A DNA stretch of 64,000 nucleotides, taken from the NCBI GenBank assembly GCA_000814665.1, contig JWIH01000021.1:248001-312000 (forward strand), written 5' to 3'. This document shows, in pieces, positions 27,287 through 35,344 of the stretch (position 1 is the first letter of the stretch; each line of letters starts with the position of its first letter). The DNA is from Pseudoalteromonas flavipulchra NCIMB 2033 = ATCC BAA-314 (lineage in GTDB: Bacteria; Pseudomonadota; Gammaproteobacteria; Enterobacterales; Alteromonadaceae). The notes under the pieces are model-generated. The model was not told the origin of the DNA. It saw only the letters and a program-made list of their open reading frames with translations, and did not search any database. The position numbers and the translations under genes are program-made.

Positions 27287-27364
27287 GTTAGGAGCGGGTT
27301 CATCCCGCGATCTTTTGAGTGCGGTTACCTCAAAAATCTGATATCGCGATAAATCACGACCTAC
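27287..27364 (+). repeat. Single REP/REPIN-like element left of the ABC cassette
   Basis: GGAGCGGGTTCATCCCGCGA (27291-27310) forms a GCGGG/CCCGC stem and is followed about 35 bases later by CGCGATAAATCACGACCTAC (27345-27364), an inverted partner that ends in CTAC (GTAG on the other strand). Two inverted REP-like stems of this kind make a REPIN. The same two blocks recur in three tandem units at 34874-35275. Confidence 0.7.
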
Positions 27365-27388
27365 CAGTTTTAGTCACGTTCTGCTATT

Positions 27389-27411
27389 GTCCGCAAACTG
27401 TCCGGTGTCCG
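27389..27411 (+). promoter_or_regulatory. Three TGTCCG boxes, probable upstream activator region
   Basis: TGTCCG occurs at 27389, 27399 and 27406, about 65-87 bases upstream of the sigma-54-like promoter. The same hexamer forms the inverted repeat at 27512-27531. These are plausible binding sites for the NtrC-type regulator encoded at 32203. Confidence 0.5.
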
Positions 27412-27475
27412 TCCAATCCCCTTGAATAAAGCCGTTTAATCTCATAAATACCATATAAAACAATAATATAAATTA

Positions 27476-27491
27476 TGGCATGCTACTTGTA
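27476..27491 (+). promoter_or_regulatory. Sigma-54-like (-24/-12) promoter of the ABC cassette
   Basis: TGGCATGCTACTTGTA matches the TGGCAC-N5-TTGCA consensus in spacing and in all but two core positions (C to T in each half). Transcription would start near 27502. The cassette encodes its own sigma-54-dependent activator, which supports the call. Confidence 0.6.
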
Positions 27492-27511
27492 ATTAGTTAT
27501 TCATGATAATC

Positions 27512-27531
27512 GCGGACACCCACTTGTCCGC
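27512..27531 (+). promoter_or_regulatory. Inverted repeat abutting the Shine-Dalgarno of the adaptor gene
   Basis: GCGGACA (27512-27518) and TGTCCGC (27525-27531) pair perfectly around a 6-base loop. The AAGGAGG ribosome-binding site starts at the next base (27532). It may be an operator, an mRNA hairpin that affects translation, or both. Confidence 0.6.
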
Positions 27532-27542
27532 AAGGAGGTAGC

Positions 27543-28811
27543 ATGATTAAAGATACAAGTGCGCAAGACAAACAAATCGCAAAAAAGCGAACCATAAAAA
27601 AGCCTGTGATTGCGTTATTGGCCGTTGGCATCACCTTAGGTGGATTAACCAGTGCTTGGCCAAGCATTAACACGATTCTGTCAGCAGAGCAAACCGTATC
27701 GCGGGAGCAAGTACGTCTCGCCACGGTAGTGAGAGGTGATATTAGCGAAGATATTCGTGTTGAAGGGCGCACGCTCGCTGCGAATAATCCCGACTTATAC
27801 GCCATCGCATCGGGCACAGTAACGCTAAACGTTAAACCCGGTGACGCCATCAAAGCAGGGCAAGCGTTGCTTAGTATCGATAGTCCCGAGCTAACCAACC
27901 GTTTACTACAAGAAGAGGCGACATTTGAACGTTTACAAACGGAAGTTGAGCGCCAAAGGATCTCGATTAAACAGCAGCTACTCGATACCGAACAACGCAT
28001 GGAAATGGCGAAAGTAGACTTAGAAGCGGCAGAGCGGGAAATGGCGCGCTCAAAACAAAGCATCGAAAAGCAAATTATCTCAAAATTAGAGCTTGAACAG
28101 TCAATGGTAGAACTTAAGCGCGCGCAGCTACAAGAGCGGCACGCCATCGATTCGCTGAAGCTTGAGCAAGAGCGACTTGCGTTTGAGCTAAAAAGTAGCG
28201 AGCTGAGCCTAACCAGACAACAGCATATTTTAGAAGAAGTGCAGCGTCAGGTAGCGGCACTGAACATTATATCGCCGTTGTCGGGTATTGTTGGTACGGT
28301 GCATGTCCAGCAAAAGCAGTTTGTACAGCGAGATGCGGCGCTAATATCCTTGGTTGACCTTTCAGAGCTTGAGGTTGAAGCGCAAATACCAGAAATTTAC
28401 GCCGACAATTTGGGGGTCGGCATGGCCGCGGAAGTATTTATCAATCAATACCAATATCATGCAAAACTGGTCGCTATTTCCCCTGAAATTGAAGCTGGCC
28501 GTGTCAGTGCGCGAGTACGTTTTGATGAAAAACCAAGCGGTCTTCGCCAAAACCAAAAGGTATCTACAAGAATTATCCTGTCGCAAAAGCAAGACGTGCT
28601 CAAAGTAAGGCGTGGTGCATTTGTTGAAACTGGCGCAGGGCGTTTTACCTATGCGGTTGTCGGTGAGCAGGCTGATCAAACACCCATTCAGCTCGGTGTA
28701 AAAAGTATTTCTGAAGTTGAGATTATCGAGGGCCTGAGTGAAGGACAAGAAATCGTGATCTCAAGTTTAGATCCGTTCAATAACAAAGCGCGAGTATTAC
28801 TCGGGAAGTAG
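27543..28811 (+). CDS. Periplasmic adaptor (HlyD/MacA-type membrane-fusion protein)
   Basis: A 422-residue adaptor linking an inner-membrane ABC transporter to an outer-membrane channel. One N-terminal membrane anchor (about residues 22-45, not a lipoprotein) is followed by a split biotinyl-lipoyl domain (about 75-110 and 240-265), a long alpha-helical hairpin of coiled coil (about 115-240, rich in E, K, Q, L) and C-terminal beta domains. AAGGAGG precedes the ATG. It is first of six genes. No TolC-like gene is in the window. Confidence 0.88.
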   Translation: MIKDTSAQDKQIAKKRTIKKPVIALLAVGITLGGLTSAWPSINTILSAEQTVSREQVRLATVVRGDISEDIRVEGRTLAANNPDLYAIASGTVTLNVKPGDAIKAGQALLSIDSPELTNRLLQEEATFERLQTEVERQRISIKQQLLDTEQRMEMAKVDLEAAEREMARSKQSIEKQIISKLELEQSMVELKRAQLQERHAIDSLKLEQERLAFELKSSELSLTRQQHILEEVQRQVAALNIISPLSGIVGTVHVQQKQFVQRDAALISLVDLSELEVEAQIPEIYADNLGVGMAAEVFINQYQYHAKLVAISPEIEAGRVSARVRFDEKPSGLRQNQKVSTRIILSQKQDVLKVRRGAFVETGAGRFTYAVVGEQADQTPIQLGVKSISEVEIIEGLSEGQEIVISSLDPFNNKARVLLGK

Positions 28812-28852
28812 CCCCATCTTGCGCATCGAATAAGAATGAGAAGGAATAGATA

Positions 28853-29548
28853 ATGTTAAAGATGAATGAAGTAAGCAAAATTTACCGCACTGATCTCATA
28901 GAAACCCATGCGCTCAGTAATGTCAACTTAACCATTGAAGAGGGTGAATTTATTGCGGTTACAGGGCCGTCAGGATCGGGTAAAACCACTTTTTTGAATA
29001 TTGCGGGTTTATTAGAGCGTTTTGAGCGTGGTGACTATTTTTTAGATGGTGAAAACGTTGCCAATCTTAACGATAAAAAGCTGTCACAGCTAAGAAACGA
29101 AAAAATTGGCTTTATCTTCCAAGGCTTTAATCTTATCAGCGACTTATCTTTATATGACAACGTTGAAGTCCCCCTTATTTTTAGGGGAATAAAAGCCAGT
29201 GAGCGTAAAAAGCGCATTGAAGAAGCGCTTGAACTCGTTGGGCTTGCAAGCCGAATGAAACATCATCCTGCACAACTAAGTGGTGGGCAACAGCAGCGTG
29301 TGGCTATTGCCAGGGCGCTTGCAGGGAAACCTAGATTCCTACTTGCGGATGAGCCAACGGGTAACTTAGACAGCTTAATGGCAAGACAAGTGATGGATTT
29401 ATTACAAGAAGTGAATCAGGCGGGCACCACATTGATTATGGTAACCCATGACAATGAGCTGGCTCGACGAGCGGGTCGTAATATCCAAATTCTTGATGGT
29501 GAGCTAACCGACATCACTAAATCTCAGCTAACCGAACTGGCAGTGTAG
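28853..29548 (+). CDS. ABC transporter ATPase (MacB/LolD type)
   Basis: A 231-residue stand-alone nucleotide-binding domain. Walker A GPSGSGKTT (about 39-47), the family-specific Q-loop region FIFQGFNLI, signature LSGGQQQRVAIARAL and Walker B FLLADEPTGNLDS are intact, followed by the H-loop VTHD. AAGGA lies 8 bases before the ATG. It pairs with the two downstream permeases, unlike E. coli MacB where ATPase and permease are fused. Confidence 0.95.
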   Translation: MLKMNEVSKIYRTDLIETHALSNVNLTIEEGEFIAVTGPSGSGKTTFLNIAGLLERFERGDYFLDGENVANLNDKKLSQLRNEKIGFIFQGFNLISDLSLYDNVEVPLIFRGIKASERKKRIEEALELVGLASRMKHHPAQLSGGQQQRVAIARALAGKPRFLLADEPTGNLDSLMARQVMDLLQEVNQAGTTLIMVTHDNELARRAGRNIQILDGELTDITKSQLTELAV

Positions 29549-29557
29549 GAGTAAGCG

Positions 29558-30919
29558 ATGAAAGAGCTAATACTATTAGCTTGGCAGGGATTAAAGCAAA
29601 AACCCAAGCTAAGCGCACTGATGGTGATCAACCTTGCAGTTGGGATCACCTTGATGTTGACGATGTCAGCCATTGTAAAACAAAGCAGCAGTGAGGTGAT
29701 TGGTCATAAGGGTGATTACTTGTACACCGCGGGTCTGAATTTTTTTGATAGTGACCAAGACGTTGTCGATTTTAACCAATTTCCTCGCTGGACATATCAA
29801 GATGCAGAGGCGCTTAAGCAAGCGGATTTACCATACGAGCATCTATCATTTAACTACACCACAGAGTTTATTGTGGGGCTGGCGGATAACTCAGTTAGGC
29901 CTATTAGTGTAGAAGCTTCTGGTACAGATAGAGATATGTTTAGTGTGCTAGATGCGCCGTTTATCCACGGAGCTTCTTGGAGTGAACAAAGCCAACAAAG
30001 TGGTGAAGCGGTCGCTGTGATCAGTAAAAACGCTAACGACCATCTTTTTGGTGGGGCGAATTCTGTCGGGCAGTTTATTCAAGTTCAAGGCGAACAAATA
30101 CAAGTCGTGGGCGTGGTTGATTTAAGTAATTATAAACGTCGTTTCCAAGATTTGAGCTTTAGTAATAATTACAATCACGATGCTTTTATCCCGCTAAATT
30201 ATGCCTATGCGCAAAACTTTCCACGAACAGGGCAAGTATCGTGTAGAACCGACGATTTATACACCGCAACCAACCCACGCAGCGGCAATATCGACATGCT
30301 GAAAAGTGCTGAATGTGGTTATTTGACGGTTTGGTTCCAGTACCAAAAAGATATGGGGGCGGCACATCTTGCAGAACTAAAAACTTGGTTGAATAACTAT
30401 ATAGCAAATCAGCAAGCGGTAGGCCGTTTTCAACATAATAATCTCACCGATTTTTATAGCATGGGCGAGCTCTATATTTTGATCCAACGCTTTTTGGCAT
30501 GGGAAGCCATTTACCTAACGTTTTCGTATTTTCTGTTTGGTATTTGTTTAGTGAATACGGTTGGCATTTTGCTCGCCAAATTCCAAGCCAATCGCAAGCT
30601 TATTTCCCTTTATCGAGCGCTCGGCGCAAACCGTGGGGTAATAATGAAAATTCACTTTTTAGAGATCTTGATGCTCACGGTTGCGTCCGTAGCACTTGGC
30701 TTTGTATTGGCATTCGCGGGACTTGAATTGATGTTCCACCTACGTATGTATCAGGCAGATTATATGGCATTTGCCGAGCAAGTTCGTCAAATCTATCAGT
30801 TTGATGGTGAGCTGGCACTTTTGACCACCATAGGCATTTTCTTGGCGGTTGGGATATCTGGATTATATCCGATATACCGTAGTAGCCGTGTATCACCAGC
30901 TGCGGAATTAAGGGGGTAA
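29558..30919 (+). CDS. ABC permease 1 (MacB/FtsX type)
   Basis: A 453-residue permease with one N-terminal membrane helix (about 20-40), a large periplasmic domain (about 45-320) and three C-terminal helices with the FtsX core (LISLYRALGANRGVIMKIHFLEI). The periplasmic domain contains two Cys (in QVSCRTDD and SAECGY) that could be disulfide-bonded. An AGGAG lies before the ATG. It probably forms a heterodimer with the next gene product. MacB-type proteins work as mechanotransmitters that expel substrates from the periplasm. Confidence 0.88.
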   Translation: MKELILLAWQGLKQKPKLSALMVINLAVGITLMLTMSAIVKQSSSEVIGHKGDYLYTAGLNFFDSDQDVVDFNQFPRWTYQDAEALKQADLPYEHLSFNYTTEFIVGLADNSVRPISVEASGTDRDMFSVLDAPFIHGASWSEQSQQSGEAVAVISKNANDHLFGGANSVGQFIQVQGEQIQVVGVVDLSNYKRRFQDLSFSNNYNHDAFIPLNYAYAQNFPRTGQVSCRTDDLYTATNPRSGNIDMLKSAECGYLTVWFQYQKDMGAAHLAELKTWLNNYIANQQAVGRFQHNNLTDFYSMGELYILIQRFLAWEAIYLTFSYFLFGICLVNTVGILLAKFQANRKLISLYRALGANRGVIMKIHFLEILMLTVASVALGFVLAFAGLELMFHLRMYQADYMAFAEQVRQIYQFDGELALLTTIGIFLAVGISGLYPIYRSSRVSPAAELRG

Positions 30920-30921
30920 GT

Positions 30922-32142
30922 ATGGCGATTAAACATATTTTAAAACTGATCTTAAAGCAAAAAAGTATTGCACTGTTAATCATTCTACAAATCGCGATCA
31001 CCGTGATGATTGTCAGCAATACCGTGTTTATCAGCTATGCAACGCTGCAAAACTGGCTAATTCCTTCAAAGTTGGAAGAGCAACAAATTCTCAATGTAAC
31101 GACACGTGTGTTTGATACCTCGGTAGACGTGCAGTCACTTATAGAAAAGGATATTCAAGCGATAGAAAATGTTCCGAGGGTCGTTGCCGCATCTTATGCT
31201 GGTAGAGAGCTGGTATTAAACAGCTTAGGCCCTGGATGGACTATTTTTAAAGATACTCAACCAGAAACGGATTACAGCGTGTTCGGCTACTTTGGCTTAG
31301 ATGAAAAAGGGGTAGATGTACTTGGACTTGAGCTCGTTGAGGGGCGTAGATTTTATGCCAGTGAATTTATCAAAGGTGATGAGGCAACAAAAAATGCAGG
31401 CGTTATTATGATAAGTGACGACCTTGCCACGTCCTTATTTGGTGATGACTCTGCTCTTGGACAGACGGTGTATATTTCAAGACAACGCATTCCACATCAA
31501 GTAGTTGGTGTTTATAAAGGTAAAATGCTTGGAGAAGGCGCAACATACAATCAACAACCCTACAATTCGGGGGTTGTACCTGAGGTTATTTGGGGTAACC
31601 GTCAACGGGCAAATTATTTAGTCAGAGTTGAAAAAGGCGTGTCTGAGCGAGTGCTAGAAGAAGTTGAAACGGCACTTTATCACACCAACGGACGAATGGT
31701 TGAGCGAGTAGAGTTTGTTGCCAGAGCAAAAAAACGTTTGTGGGATGGCCGTAGCACCTTTGCACTCACCATGGCAGGTATAAGCATCATAGCATGCGTG
31801 GTCACCGCGCTTGGTATTATCGCACTTGTCAGTTTTTCTGTTAGCCTAAGAAAGAAAGATCATGGTGTTCTTCGTGCGTTAGGTGCATCTAAAGGCAAAG
31901 TGATGTGGTCTTTAATTAAAGAAAATACAATTTTAGTCTTTATCGGTTTAGTGCTAGGCTTTGGTCTCTCGATTTTGCTTTACTATTTTTTGATGAATAA
32001 TGTTCGCGTGCAAAGTGTGGTAGAGATCCCGTTATTGGTTGGGGTAGCTATTTTTACTTGGCTTGTGAGTACATTGGCAGTGTACCTGCCTGCCAAAGAA
32101 GCTGCGAAAGTGTCGCCGGCACAAGTAACTAAATCCAGTTAA
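30922..32142 (+). CDS. ABC permease 2 (MacB/FtsX type)
   Basis: A 406-residue permease of the same architecture as its upstream neighbour: N-terminal helix (about 15-38), periplasmic MacB-type domain, then three helices with the FtsX signature (KDHGVLRALGASKGKVMW near residue 312). It starts 2 bases after the previous stop. Two different permeases with one ATPase suggest an asymmetric transporter. Substrate unknown. Confidence 0.88.
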   Translation: MAIKHILKLILKQKSIALLIILQIAITVMIVSNTVFISYATLQNWLIPSKLEEQQILNVTTRVFDTSVDVQSLIEKDIQAIENVPRVVAASYAGRELVLNSLGPGWTIFKDTQPETDYSVFGYFGLDEKGVDVLGLELVEGRRFYASEFIKGDEATKNAGVIMISDDLATSLFGDDSALGQTVYISRQRIPHQVVGVYKGKMLGEGATYNQQPYNSGVVPEVIWGNRQRANYLVRVEKGVSERVLEEVETALYHTNGRMVERVEFVARAKKRLWDGRSTFALTMAGISIIACVVTALGIIALVSFSVSLRKKDHGVLRALGASKGKVMWSLIKENTILVFIGLVLGFGLSILLYYFLMNNVRVQSVVEIPLLVGVAIFTWLVSTLAVYLPAKEAAKVSPAQVTKSS

Positions 32143-32157
32143 TAATAAAAACAACAA

Positions 32158-32173
32158 AGCCCCGAAAGGGGCT
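32158..32173 (+). other. Hairpin with GAAA tetraloop between permease 2 and the response regulator
   Basis: AGCCCC (32158-32163) pairs with GGGGCT (32168-32173) around GAAA. No T-run follows, so it is not a standard terminator. It may set the ratio of transporter to regulator mRNA or mark an RNA-processing site. Confidence 0.5.
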
Positions 32174-32202
32174 AAATCTACAAATTAGGATAAAAAGCGT
32201 TC

Positions 32203-33522
32203 ATGAGTGTATTGGTAATTGACGATAATCCGGATGTAATTCAAGCCATTAAAGTCCTTTTGTTGCTCAATGATATTCCGTGTGAAGGTGTTACCTCTCC
32301 GCAGCTGGGCCTAGAGAAGGTTCGTAGCAAACAGTTCGACTTAGTTATTCAAGATATGAATTTTACCCGAGACACCACCAGCGGCGCGGAAGGTAAAGCC
32401 CTGTATAAAGCCATTCGAGATATAGAGCCAGACTTACCCATCATCTTACTGACCGCTTGGACGAATCTTGAAATGGCGGTGGAGCTTATTAAAGATGGTG
32501 CAGCAGACTACTTAGCTAAACCTTGGAAAGATCATAAACTCGTCACTTCAGTGAAAAACTTGCTCGAAATGCGCGACCTACAAGAGCAAGTAAGTAGCGC
32601 TGCTAATCAGCGCAATGCCAGATTACAAAAGCTAAAAGCGCAATACGACCTGTGTGGTGTGGTGGTTGCCGATCCGGCCATGTTGAGCTTGCTTGAAATG
32701 GCGACGCAGGTTGCGCACTCCGATGCGCCAATTCTGATCACAGGACCAAACGGCGCTGGAAAAGAGAAAATTGCAGAAATTGTGCAAGCCAATAGCAGCT
32801 ATAAACATAAACCCTTTATTAAAGTGAATGCGGGGGCCATTCCGGCGGACCTAATTGAGGCCGAGTTATTTGGGGTTGAAAGTGGTGCTTATACAGGCGC
32901 ACAAAAATCGAGGGCTGGGCGCTTTGAAGCAGCTGATGGAGGCACCTTGTTTTTGGATGAAATTGGCAACTTGTCTTTGACAGGTCAGCAAAAGTTACTA
33001 AGGGTTTTACAAAGTGGTGAGTTTGAACGCGTTGGCAGCACGGTCACGAAAAGGGTAAATGTTAGGGTGATCAGTGCCACCAACAGTAATTTACCAGAGG
33101 CCATTCGCGCAGGTAGTTTTAGAGAAGACTTGTATTATCGGATCAATATGATTGAGCTTAAACTGCCGCCACTATCTGAGCGAAAAGAAGATATTGCCGT
33201 GTTAGTGGATCACTTTTTGCCGAGCAATAAGAGTTTGAGTAACACGGCAATGAAGCAGTTAAAGCGCCACTCATGGCCTGGAAATGTCAGGGAGCTTGAA
33301 AACACCATAGGCCGTGCTGTGTTGCTGAGCCTTGGGCAAGAAATTGAGTGTGAGCATTTAGCAATTCAAATACCACAACATGAAGAGCCGCTTGAATATA
33401 CACAAGCAGATATCGAAGCAGCATTAGACAGCGCTGATGGCGTAGTTAGTAAAGCTGCACGAAAGCTGGGATTAAGTCGGCAAGCACTATACCGGAGAAT
33501 GGAGAAGTTTGGTTTAAAATGA
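32203..33522 (+). CDS. Sigma-54-dependent response regulator (NtrC family)
   Basis: A 439-residue activator with three domains. Receiver (1-120): acidic pair Asp7/Asp8, phospho-acceptor Asp51, Thr84 and Lys106. AAA+ domain (about 150-375): Walker A GPNGAGKEK, sigma-54 contact loop ESGAYTGA (Tyr in place of the usual Phe of GAFTGA), Walker B GTLFLDEIGN. C-terminal Fis-type helix-turn-helix (ending SKAARKLGLSRQALYRRMEKFG). AGGAT precedes the ATG, and the stop overlaps the kinase ATG. It should activate the sigma-54-like promoter at 27476. Confidence 0.93.
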   Translation: MSVLVIDDNPDVIQAIKVLLLLNDIPCEGVTSPQLGLEKVRSKQFDLVIQDMNFTRDTTSGAEGKALYKAIRDIEPDLPIILLTAWTNLEMAVELIKDGAADYLAKPWKDHKLVTSVKNLLEMRDLQEQVSSAANQRNARLQKLKAQYDLCGVVVADPAMLSLLEMATQVAHSDAPILITGPNGAGKEKIAEIVQANSSYKHKPFIKVNAGAIPADLIEAELFGVESGAYTGAQKSRAGRFEAADGGTLFLDEIGNLSLTGQQKLLRVLQSGEFERVGSTVTKRVNVRVISATNSNLPEAIRAGSFREDLYYRINMIELKLPPLSERKEDIAVLVDHFLPSNKSLSNTAMKQLKRHSWPGNVRELENTIGRAVLLSLGQEIECEHLAIQIPQHEEPLEYTQADIEAALDSADGVVSKAARKLGLSRQALYRRMEKFGLK

Positions 33523-34856
33523 CGGTGTCTCTTCAAGCAGCGGTGTCTGCATGCCTATTTGTATCACTATTGGTGTTTGCGGCTATTTTATGGCTGGCAG
33601 CTTCATTTGCAATACCAATTATTCTGGCAATTCCAGTGGGGCTGCTTGTCGCGGCGGTAGTTGGCATTGTCGGTATCAGTTACTTTTTCTCTCGCCAACA
33701 GCGGATCATAGATTGCTTAACGGACGGGATCCGCAGTTTTAAAGATCAAGACTTCTCAGTTCAAATTACACATTTTGAAAGCATAGAAATGTCTGATTTA
33801 ATTTTGGAATATAATCGTTTATCGACAACACTAAAAAAGCAGCGCCACGCCACCAGCCAAAGGGAGTTACTACTCGATACTATTTTGCAGGTGTCGCCGG
33901 TGTCGATTTTACTGTTAAATCAGTTTGATCAAGTGGTATACGCTAATGATAAAGCAGGAAAATTACTGAATAACAATAAGTCGTTAAGCGGCCTAGTGCT
34001 TCATCATGCCATTGCAAATGCAGACCCAAAGCTGCAAACTATTTTGCTACAAAAAGAATCTGGATTTGTGACTTTTCAAGCCAATGATGAAAAGCAAAGC
34101 TATTACTTTTCAAGGCAGAGCATAACACTCAACCACCAGCCGCACGTGTTGCTTATGTGTCAAAATCTATCAAGCGAAATGAGCCGTCAAGAAGTAGGGC
34201 TTTGGAAAAATGCCATCCGTCTTATCAGTCATGAACTCAATAATTCATTAGCGCCTATTTCTTCACTGACTAACTCCGCAAATACAATTGTTGAGCGCAG
34301 TGCTGAAGAGCAAAACCACGCTCTTATTCAACTGTTGCCTGAAATGCTGGCAACCATTAATCGCCGCACCGAAAACTTGAGTGAGTTTGTCGCTAAATAT
34401 AGCGAGTTTGCGAGGTTGCCCGCGCCTAATATTACAGAGCAACCCTTGCAGCCCTTACTTGATACCGTTGGTAAGCTTTATGACTTTACTTTGCTCGCAT
34501 CACTCCCTGTAGAGTGCGCTTTTTTTGATCCCATACAGGTAGAGCAGGTATTGATTAATTTGGTTAAAAATGCCCATGAATCGGGATCTAAGATAGATGA
34601 AATAGGTGTTAAGTTGCTGGTTGATTATCAACGTCTGATAGTCGTGGTTGTTGACAGAGGTGTAGGAATGGAAGAAGAAAAGCTAGCAAATGCAGTACTA
34701 CCATTCTTTTCTACTAAACCCAGTGGCACAGGCATAGGACTGAGTATTTGTAATGAAGTCGCCATTGCCCACGGTGGACAACTTAAGCTATTTAATCGCG
34801 AGAAAGGTGGTCTAATGGTGCAGTTTGATCTGCCCCTCGTTGCGCCTAGAGCATAG
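33519..34856 (+). CDS. Sensor histidine kinase (NtrY-like)
   Basis: A 445-residue membrane kinase. Two close N-terminal helices (about 8-57), a HAMP/linker region, a PAS-like segment (about 115-215), the phospho-accepting histidine in LISHELNNSLAPI (about 238), and an HATPase domain with NLVKNAHES, DRGVGM and GTGIGLSI. The periplasmic part between the helices is almost nil, so it probably senses within the membrane or cytosol. It overlaps the regulator gene by 4 bases (ATGA). Confidence 0.92.
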   Translation: MTVSLQAAVSACLFVSLLVFAAILWLAASFAIPIILAIPVGLLVAAVVGIVGISYFFSRQQRIIDCLTDGIRSFKDQDFSVQITHFESIEMSDLILEYNRLSTTLKKQRHATSQRELLLDTILQVSPVSILLLNQFDQVVYANDKAGKLLNNNKSLSGLVLHHAIANADPKLQTILLQKESGFVTFQANDEKQSYYFSRQSITLNHQPHVLLMCQNLSSEMSRQEVGLWKNAIRLISHELNNSLAPISSLTNSANTIVERSAEEQNHALIQLLPEMLATINRRTENLSEFVAKYSEFARLPAPNITEQPLQPLLDTVGKLYDFTLLASLPVECAFFDPIQVEQVLINLVKNAHESGSKIDEIGVKLLVDYQRLIVVVVDRGVGMEEEKLANAVLPFFSTKPSGTGIGLSICNEVAIAHGGQLKLFNREKGGLMVQFDLPLVAPRA

Positions 34857-34873
34857 CGTTGTTATTGCACTGA

Positions 34874-35275
34874 CCCATATCGGGTGGGAGCGGGTTCACC
34901 CAGCGATCTTTTTGGTTTTAATGCCGTATTTCAGGCGGCGGAAATCTTTTGTCGTGATAAATCACGACCTACAAATATCAAGCTTCACAGGTTTATTCTG
35001 TTGCACCATTTTCTGCTAAACCCATATCGGGTGGGAGCGGGTCCACTCAGCGATCTTTGGGTTTTAATGCAATACATTGTGCGGTGGAAATCCTGTGTCG
35101 TGATAAATCACGACTTACAAATATCAAGCTTCACAGGTTTATTCTGTTGCACCATTTTCTGCTAAACCCATATCGGGTGGGAGCGGGTTCACTCAGCGAT
35201 CTTTGGGTTTTAATGCAATACATTGTGCGGTTGAAACCCTGGGTCGTGATAAATCACGACCCACAAACAATACTG
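34874..35275. repeat. Tandem array of about 146-bp REPIN-like units (three copies, last one partial)
   Basis: Units start with CCCATATCGGGTGGGAGCGG at 34874, 35021 and 35167, so the periods are 147 and 146 bases. Each contains a GGGAGCGGGT-type stem and, about 50 bases on, the perfect palindrome GTCGTGATAAATCACGAC (34951, 35097 and 35243). Units 1 and 2 share a nearly identical right part with TATCAAGCTTCACAGG. Unit 3 stops soon after its palindrome. The family is also present at 27287-27364. Overlapping reading frames here are translations of the repeat, not genes. The array fills most of the 488-base gap. Confidence 0.88.
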
Positions 35276-35344
35276 GTTGAGCGCATATCTATCGACAGGC
35301 AAAGGCAGAACAGTGATACTTAAGCAAGTTGACAATATAGGGAA

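Noticed and set aside
27497..28147. 216-codon minus-strand frame opposite the adaptor gene
   Set aside because: Antisense shadow of the coiled-coil region; Ser/Cys-rich low-complexity translation.
34874..35275. Possible CRISPR array
   Set aside because: Period is about 146 bases with similarity across the whole unit; there are no unique spacers and no cas genes.
34825..35323. Overlapping plus-strand frames of 64, 93 and 88 codons in the region after the sensor kinase
   Set aside because: They are translations of the tandem REPIN units and repeat the same peptide; no ribosome-binding sites.
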